Positions 54,776 to 59,064 of a DNA stretch of 59,064 bases are shown piece by piece; the first letter of the stretch is position 1; the number at the start of each line of letters is the position of its first letter. The notes under the pieces are model-generated. The model had not been told where the DNA came from and did not search any database. It was given only the letters and a program-made list of their open reading frames with translations. A program made the position numbers and the translations under genes. The stretch comes from Bacteroidota bacterium (GTDB taxonomy: Bacteria > Bacteroidota > Bacteroidia > Cytophagales > Cyclobacteriaceae), in assembly GCA_023412765.1 (NCBI GenBank), contig JAEZBX010000133.1, positions 1 through 59,064 of the forward strand. Direction: 5' to 3'.

Positions 54776-56221
54776 ATGAAACTGACCTTCAAGGTGATTT
54801 TGCTCGCATTTATTGCCGGATTCTTCGGATCCTATACCTTCTATCACTTTGGTATTAAGCCATCGCTTGAAAAATTTGAGGAAGGTTCAACGGTAAGTCC
54901 GGTGAATTATACGACCGAGGAAAATGACGTTCCGCGCTACTACAGCTCACTGCCCACATCGCCTGATGTTGCTGCAACAGATTTTAGTGAGGCGGCGGCA
55001 AAAGCAACCCGAAGTGTTGTCTTCATCAACAGTATTTCCCGCGGCGCAACTATGTCGTACTGGGATTGGTTTTTTGGTGAGGGTACAACTGGCGGAAGAA
55101 CGCAGGTAAGCAGTGGCTCGGGCGTGATCTTTTCAAGCGATGGTTACATTATTACCAATAATCACGTGATTGAAACGGCTGAGAGAATTGAGGTGACCTA
55201 TAATAAGCGAATCTACAATGCTGAGGTGGTTGGCACTAATCCATCTACTGACCTCGCAGTGATCAAGATCAATGAAACCGGACTGCCGAATATAGCGCTG
55301 GGGAGCTCAAAAAATGTTCAGGTAGGTGAATGGGTAATCGCGGTGGGAAATCCATTTTCACTTTCTTCCACAGTAACTGCGGGAATCGTTAGTGCAAAAG
55401 GACGAAGAATAGGAATTCTACAAGACAAATTTCCCATCGAATCATTCATTCAAACTGATGCAGCCATCAATCCAGGTAACTCGGGCGGGGCACTTGTGAA
55501 CAAGAATGGCGAATTGGTTGGAATCAATTCCGCAATACTCAGCAGAACAGGATCTTATACAGGATACGCTTTTGCAATTCCGGTGGATATCGCCAGAAAA
55601 GTATTTGATGATCTCCGCAAGCATGGTATCGTTCAACAAAGTTTCATGGGTGGATCAGTTGTTGAATATAATTTTGAAAATGCGAAGAAATACGACCTCA
55701 ATACAAATGTTAAGAATTTCAACGGGGTTTTGCTTGAAAGTATTGAACGCGAAGGACCTGCGATGAAAGCCGGCTTAAAACCCGGAGATGTTATTGTTAA
55801 AATCAATTCAACGGAGGTAAATACACAAAGCGAATTCGAAGAGGAACTAAGTTACCATTATCCAGGTGACAAGATCACAATCTCTTATCTGCGCGATGGA
55901 AAATTGAACACATCATCCTTAACCCTTGTCAATCTGAACGGTACTACAGAATTGATCAAACGCAATATTTTTAGCAACGAGGCTTTGGGCGCACAACTAG
56001 AAGCAACACGTTACGGTGTAAAGGTATTTGGCATAAAGGAAAACAGTGTATTAAGAAAAATTGGCGTACCGGAAAACTTCACCATTATCGCAATCAACCG
56101 GGAAAGAGTAAAAGAGCCAGAAGAAGTAGTAGACTTCTTCACCAAGTTCAAAGGCCGCGGTTACTTGTATGGGATTAATAGTTCAAAACAGCAGGTGGAG
56201 ATACCGTTTGTGGTCAGATGA
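54776..56221 (+). CDS. degP: Do/DegP-like periplasmic serine protease
   Basis: 481 residues from ATG 54776; the frame is open upstream, but that would read through the divergent promoter. Signal/anchor (MKLTFKVILLAFIAGFFGSY) followed by a trypsin-like protease with His130 (ITNNHVIE), Asp159 (STDLAVIKI) and Ser236 (NPGNSGGAL). A PDZ domain (AGLKPGDVIVKINSTEVN) and a second, degenerate PDZ follow. Envelope protein quality control. Confidence 0.93.
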   Translation: MKLTFKVILLAFIAGFFGSYTFYHFGIKPSLEKFEEGSTVSPVNYTTEENDVPRYYSSLPTSPDVAATDFSEAAAKATRSVVFINSISRGATMSYWDWFFGEGTTGGRTQVSSGSGVIFSSDGYIITNNHVIETAERIEVTYNKRIYNAEVVGTNPSTDLAVIKINETGLPNIALGSSKNVQVGEWVIAVGNPFSLSSTVTAGIVSAKGRRIGILQDKFPIESFIQTDAAINPGNSGGALVNKNGELVGINSAILSRTGSYTGYAFAIPVDIARKVFDDLRKHGIVQQSFMGGSVVEYNFENAKKYDLNTNVKNFNGVLLESIEREGPAMKAGLKPGDVIVKINSTEVNTQSEFEEELSYHYPGDKITISYLRDGKLNTSSLTLVNLNGTTELIKRNIFSNEALGAQLEATRYGVKVFGIKENSVLRKIGVPENFTIIAINRERVKEPEEVVDFFTKFKGRGYLYGINSSKQQVEIPFVVR

Positions 56222-56223
56222 CT

Positions 56224-56361
56224 TTAGGTTTAAGGTTTAAGGTTTAAAGTTTAAGGTTGGGACGCTGCCTCCGAAAGTGCATCGACAATAGCGCGGATAT
56301 TTAAAAAGAGATTTTTCGTACAATCGTGGAGTACGAAACTTTAAACCTTAAACCTTAAACT
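56224..56361. repeat. Inverted AGGTTTA heptamer repeats between convergent degP and dnaA
   Basis: TTTAAGGTTTAAGGTTTAAAG units (about 56224-56257) face complementary AAACCTTAAACCTTAAAC units (56338-56361). Transcripts from either side could form a long hairpin; a bidirectional terminator role is inferred. Confidence 0.6.
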
Positions 56362-56362
56362 T

Positions 56363-57787
56363 TTAACTGACCCGCATTTTGAGCTTCTTCCCAAGATCAT
56401 CTACCGTTGCTTTGAAGTTAGCATCGGTTTTCATCATGTCTTCGACAGATTCGAGAGCGTGGATGACGGTGCTGTGATCGCGACCACCGAAGTTTTCTCC
56501 GATTAGGGCAAGCGTTAACTGAGTAAAACGTTTACAGAAATACATGGCCACCTGACGTGGAATCACTATCTCGCGCTTTTTTACCTTGCCCTTCATTGCT
56601 TCGAGATCAACTTTAAAAGATTCTGCGACAGTCTTCTGAATGAAATCCACACTTACATCCGACTGGATCTCCTTAATAATATTCTTTAATACTTCTTTCG
56701 CAAGCTCAAGATCAATTTCCTTTTTCAACAGCGTCGCGTGAAACATCAGCGAATTCAACACACCTTCCATATCGCGAAGGTTAGTATCTACACTATATGC
56801 AAGGTATTCAGAAACTTCAGTAGGAATCTGAATGCCATCGGCAAGCATTTTTCTATTGATGATGGCGAGTTTCGTTTCAAAATCAGGTTCCTGCAAGTCT
56901 GCCGTCAGTCCCCATTTAAATCTTGATAGCAGTCGTTCCTGAAATCCCTTCATGTCGCGAGGTGGACAATCGCTGGTCATAATGATCTGTTTACCCGATT
57001 GATGTAATTGATTGAAGATATGAAAGAACATCTCCTGGGTTTTCTCGCGTCCCGCGAGGAACTGTACATCGTCAAGTATCAGTAGATCTACATGCTGATA
57101 GAAAGCCTGGAAGTCCTGAAGCTTGTGATTTTGCAAAGCATTCAAAAACTGGTTCGTAAAATCACTTTGATCAACGTACAACACAACCTTGTTAGGCATG
57201 TTGTTCTTGATCTCATTTCCAATGGCTTGCACAAGGTGTGTCTTTCCCACGCCTACTCCACCATACAACATTAAAGGATTAAATGAAGTAACTCCCGGTT
57301 TTTTTGCCACAGCAACTCCAGCTGATCTTGCGAGTCGGTTGCAGTCACCCTCTACAAAGTTATCAAAGGTATATGCGCTGTTGAGTCTTGAATTAATAGT
57401 TTGCGGATTGAGTGCGCGGACCGAAAACGGTGAGTACTCGTCAGCATTAAAAGTGCCGCCTACACCACTCCTTCTATTGCCTGCTCCGTTTACAGGATAA
57501 CTTACCGAAACTGCTGGTGTTTGTTGATTACCGCTATCGACCACGACAGAGTATTCAAGTCTGCCAGTCGGACCTAATACAGTGTGTATAGCACGCTTAA
57601 GAACCGGGACGTAGTTATCTTCCAGCCATTCATAGAAGAATTGCGATGGTACTTGAATTGTAAGAACGTCACCATCAACGCGAAGTGGGCTTATAGGCCG
57701 AAACCATGTGTTATAGTTTTCTTCGCCGACGTTTTCACGGATGACTTCGAGACAATCGTTCCATACCGTTCCACAGCTAACTTCCAT
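56363..57787 (-). CDS. dnaA: Chromosomal replication initiator protein DnaA
   Basis: 474 residues, full length. N-terminal DnaB/DiaA interaction domain, a variable linker (about 90-130), an AAA+ domain with Walker A YGGVGVGKTHLVQ and Walker B DLLILDDVQFLAG, and a C-terminal DNA-binding domain with the signature GGRDHSTVIHALESVE. Initiates replication at oriC. No cluster of DnaA boxes was found in the flanking 192 nt, so oriC may lie elsewhere. Confidence 0.97.
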   Translation of the reverse strand: MEVSCGTVWNDCLEVIRENVGEENYNTWFRPISPLRVDGDVLTIQVPSQFFYEWLEDNYVPVLKRAIHTVLGPTGRLEYSVVVDSGNQQTPAVSVSYPVNGAGNRRSGVGGTFNADEYSPFSVRALNPQTINSRLNSAYTFDNFVEGDCNRLARSAGVAVAKKPGVTSFNPLMLYGGVGVGKTHLVQAIGNEIKNNMPNKVVLYVDQSDFTNQFLNALQNHKLQDFQAFYQHVDLLILDDVQFLAGREKTQEMFFHIFNQLHQSGKQIIMTSDCPPRDMKGFQERLLSRFKWGLTADLQEPDFETKLAIINRKMLADGIQIPTEVSEYLAYSVDTNLRDMEGVLNSLMFHATLLKKEIDLELAKEVLKNIIKEIQSDVSVDFIQKTVAESFKVDLEAMKGKVKKREIVIPRQVAMYFCKRFTQLTLALIGENFGGRDHSTVIHALESVEDMMKTDANFKATVDDLGKKLKMRVS

Positions 57788-57979
57788 TGATCTATAATCT
57801 TTTTTTGAAATTCTTTTGGTCTTCTTGAGAAGGGAGACAAAGATGTGAAAAAAGACTTTAAGAAAACAAGTTAACGACCCCTTGATTTTTCCGAAAAAAA
57901 AATCATAGTGAATTTTTAATTTTAAAACGCAACCCTCTTGTCAAAACTTGTTAAAATTGAATACATTATTTTTTTTCTG

Positions 57980-59064
57980 ATGGCAGAACCTTCAATTCAC
58001 GATATTATTTCTAAGAATTTTTCAGCTGCCAGCAAAGATGAATGGATACAAGCTGCGAAGACTGAAATACCCGAAAATATTTCTCTGGAAAATTTATTAT
58101 GGACTGTTGATGGTCTCGTGTTTTCTCCTTACTATATGAAGGAGGATTTGAAGCAAACTGCCTACCTTCAATCATTCCATCATCTTTCTCATCGATCGCT
58201 TTCCCACTCGTGGCTTAACATGCCGGAGATCAGAGTGATAGAGGAACGCACAGCAAACGAAAAATCACTAAGACATTTGCAGGGCGGTGCAGATGGAATC
58301 GCCTTTGATATCACAGAGATACAAAATCCTGATATAAGCAAAATTCTTAAAGGTGTCAGGTGGGATTACTGCCCAGTTGCGTTCAAAATATCTGACGCTA
58401 ATATGGTGACAAAAATTTTTGCTTACGCTGAAGAAAAGTATGAACCTGCAAAATTGACTGGTGCCTTCTGGTGGAAGCAATTGCCCGAAACCGATCACCT
58501 ATATGCTGTCGCGAAACAGTTACTTGATAAATACAAGAACTATCATCTGCTTGGCATCGAAGTTCCGCCATCTACCGCAATAAAAGAAATTTCGTGGGCT
58601 CTGTTGCAAGGAGTGAAACGTGTTGATGAAATGACCAATCTTAAGATTGATTGCAAGGCAATTTTTCATTCGATCACCTTGGGTATGGCATGCGATGAAA
58701 ATATTCTTGTGAATATTGCAAAGCTGAAATCTATGCGGATGCTCTGGTATCAGCTTTCTCAAGTATTTGAAATTTCTGATTACACACCAACTGATCTGCA
58801 GATTCGATGCCGGACAAGAAATGAGATTGACGAAAAATTTGAACCTCATGGCAACATGATAAGCAATACGTACCAGGCTATGTCAGCTATAGTTGGTGGA
58901 ACCAATGTGATAACAACCAATTCCACCAAAGATGAAGGCAATGACATGACAGACCGGGTTGCGCTTAATGTATCAAATGTATTAAAGGAGGAATCACATT
59001 TTGACAAAGTTGCCGATCCACTAGCTGGATCGTATGTGATCGAGAAAATGGTAGATGAGTTTTC
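57980..59064 (+). CDS. mutA: Methylmalonyl-CoA mutase small subunit (3' partial)
   Basis: ATG at 57980; the frame stays open to the right edge (about 361 codons seen of about 620). The start MAEPSIHDIISKNFSAASKDEW, listed here in part, and the later FSPYYMKEDL, LQGGADGIAFDI, RCRTRNEIDEKFEPHGN, and DPLAGSYVIEKM blocks match the small (non-B12-binding) subunit of the mutase, which pairs with MutB to convert succinyl-CoA and methylmalonyl-CoA. It is divergent from dnaA. Confidence 0.92.
   Translation, partial: MAEPSIHDIISKNFSAASKDEWIQAAKTEIPENISLENLLWTVDGLVFSPYYMKEDLKQTAYLQSFHHLSHRSLSHSWLNMPEIRVIEERTANEKSLRHLQGGADGIAFDITEIQNPDISKILKGVRWDYCPVAFKISDANMVTKIFAYAEEKYEPAKLTGAFWWKQLPETDHLYAVAKQLLDKYKNYHLLGIEVPPSTAIKEISWALLQGVKRVDEMTNLKIDCKAIFHSITLGMACDENILVNIAKLKSMRMLWYQLSQVFEISDYTPTDLQIRCRTRNEIDEKFEPHGNMISNTYQAMSAIVGGTNVITTNSTKDEGNDMTDRVALNVSNVLKEESHFDKVADPLAGSYVIEKMVDEF

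Noticed and set aside
54655..54792. N-terminal extension of the GH3 gene
   Set aside because: It would run through the divergent promoter and into the degP side; the family start MGIRSFLAKPF is at 54654.
57788..57979. Possible origin of replication next to dnaA
   Set aside because: No DnaA-box cluster (TTATCCACA type) was seen in the gap; only AT-rich sequence. An isolated near-match at about 28432 lies inside a gene.
1..59064. CRISPR arrays, prophage or integrative element
   Set aside because: No regularly spaced repeats, integrase, phage structural or conjugation genes were found; the RAYT and the small cassette are the only mobile-type features.

Overview
The window looks like chromosomal DNA of a Bacteroidota bacterium, probably of the order Cytophagales. 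This is inferred from gene content, not from any database search. Supporting marks are an acylated-ornithine arginine pathway (ArgF' and ArgE' type enzymes, no ArgJ), a PorU2-like gingipain-family protein with a type IX secretion C-terminal domain, a GH3-family protein, DUF4905, several exact TAnnTTTG promoter boxes of the Bacteroidota type, and few purine-rich ribosome binding sites.

Layout. 1-3091 (+): two xylose-isomerase-like TIM-barrel proteins (the first cut by the edge) and a NupG-type transporter. 3105-12012 (-): an arginine operon in the order GNAT, argG, argC, [four-helix-bundle cassette], argD, argF', argB, argE', argH. 12468-31913: mixed housekeeping and envelope genes, including a small membrane protein, a 1636-residue PorU2-like protein, a PadR regulator with a PspC membrane protein, an ECF sigma operon, a TetR regulator, DinB, NYN/OST-HTH, LysM/DPBB, NfeD, kdsB and an alpha/beta hydrolase. 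32176-36816: a squalene-cyclase-fold protein, a MOSC protein and an FtsX/MacB-type permease. 36944-49899: a hexuronate catabolic locus (Ldh-type reductase, ExuT, Eda, KdgK, UxuB-like SDR, Gfo/Idh/MocA on minus; UxaA on plus; KdgF on minus; KduI, LacI regulator, UxaB on plus), interrupted by a RAYT transposase. 49984-50056: tRNA-Gly(CCC). 50421-54654 (-): rseP, dxr, GH3. 54776-56221 (+): HtrA/DegP. 56363-57787 (-): dnaA. 57980 to the right edge (+): methylmalonyl-CoA mutase small subunit, cut off.

How the genes work together. The uronate locus encodes uptake (ExuT), reduction of tagaturonate and fructuronate (UxaB, UxuB-like SDR), dehydration of altronate (UxaA), entry of unsaturated pectin- or alginate-derived uronates (KdgF, KduI), and the shared end of the pathway (KdgK, Eda) to pyruvate and glyceraldehyde 3-phosphate. 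Three similar palindromes (44264, 46383, 46528) sit in its divergent promoter regions and are the likely operators of its LacI-type regulator. Uronate isomerase (UxaC), mannonate dehydratase (UxuA) and a clear KduD are not in the window. The arginine operon carries every step from the acyltransferase candidate to ArgH except carbamoyl-phosphate synthesis.

Most notable structures: (1) a 455-bp cassette between argC and argD, with a 23S-IVP-like four-helix-bundle gene flanked by 24-bp inverted repeats; (2) a 46-nt palindrome read in frame inside the RAYT transposase gene; (3) valine in ArgF' at the position that sets acetyl versus succinyl specificity in characterised relatives; (4) the uronate operator set; (5) a mirror-image divergent promoter between the GH3 gene and degP. 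No CRISPR array, prophage, complete insertion sequence, rRNA operon or obvious origin was seen.
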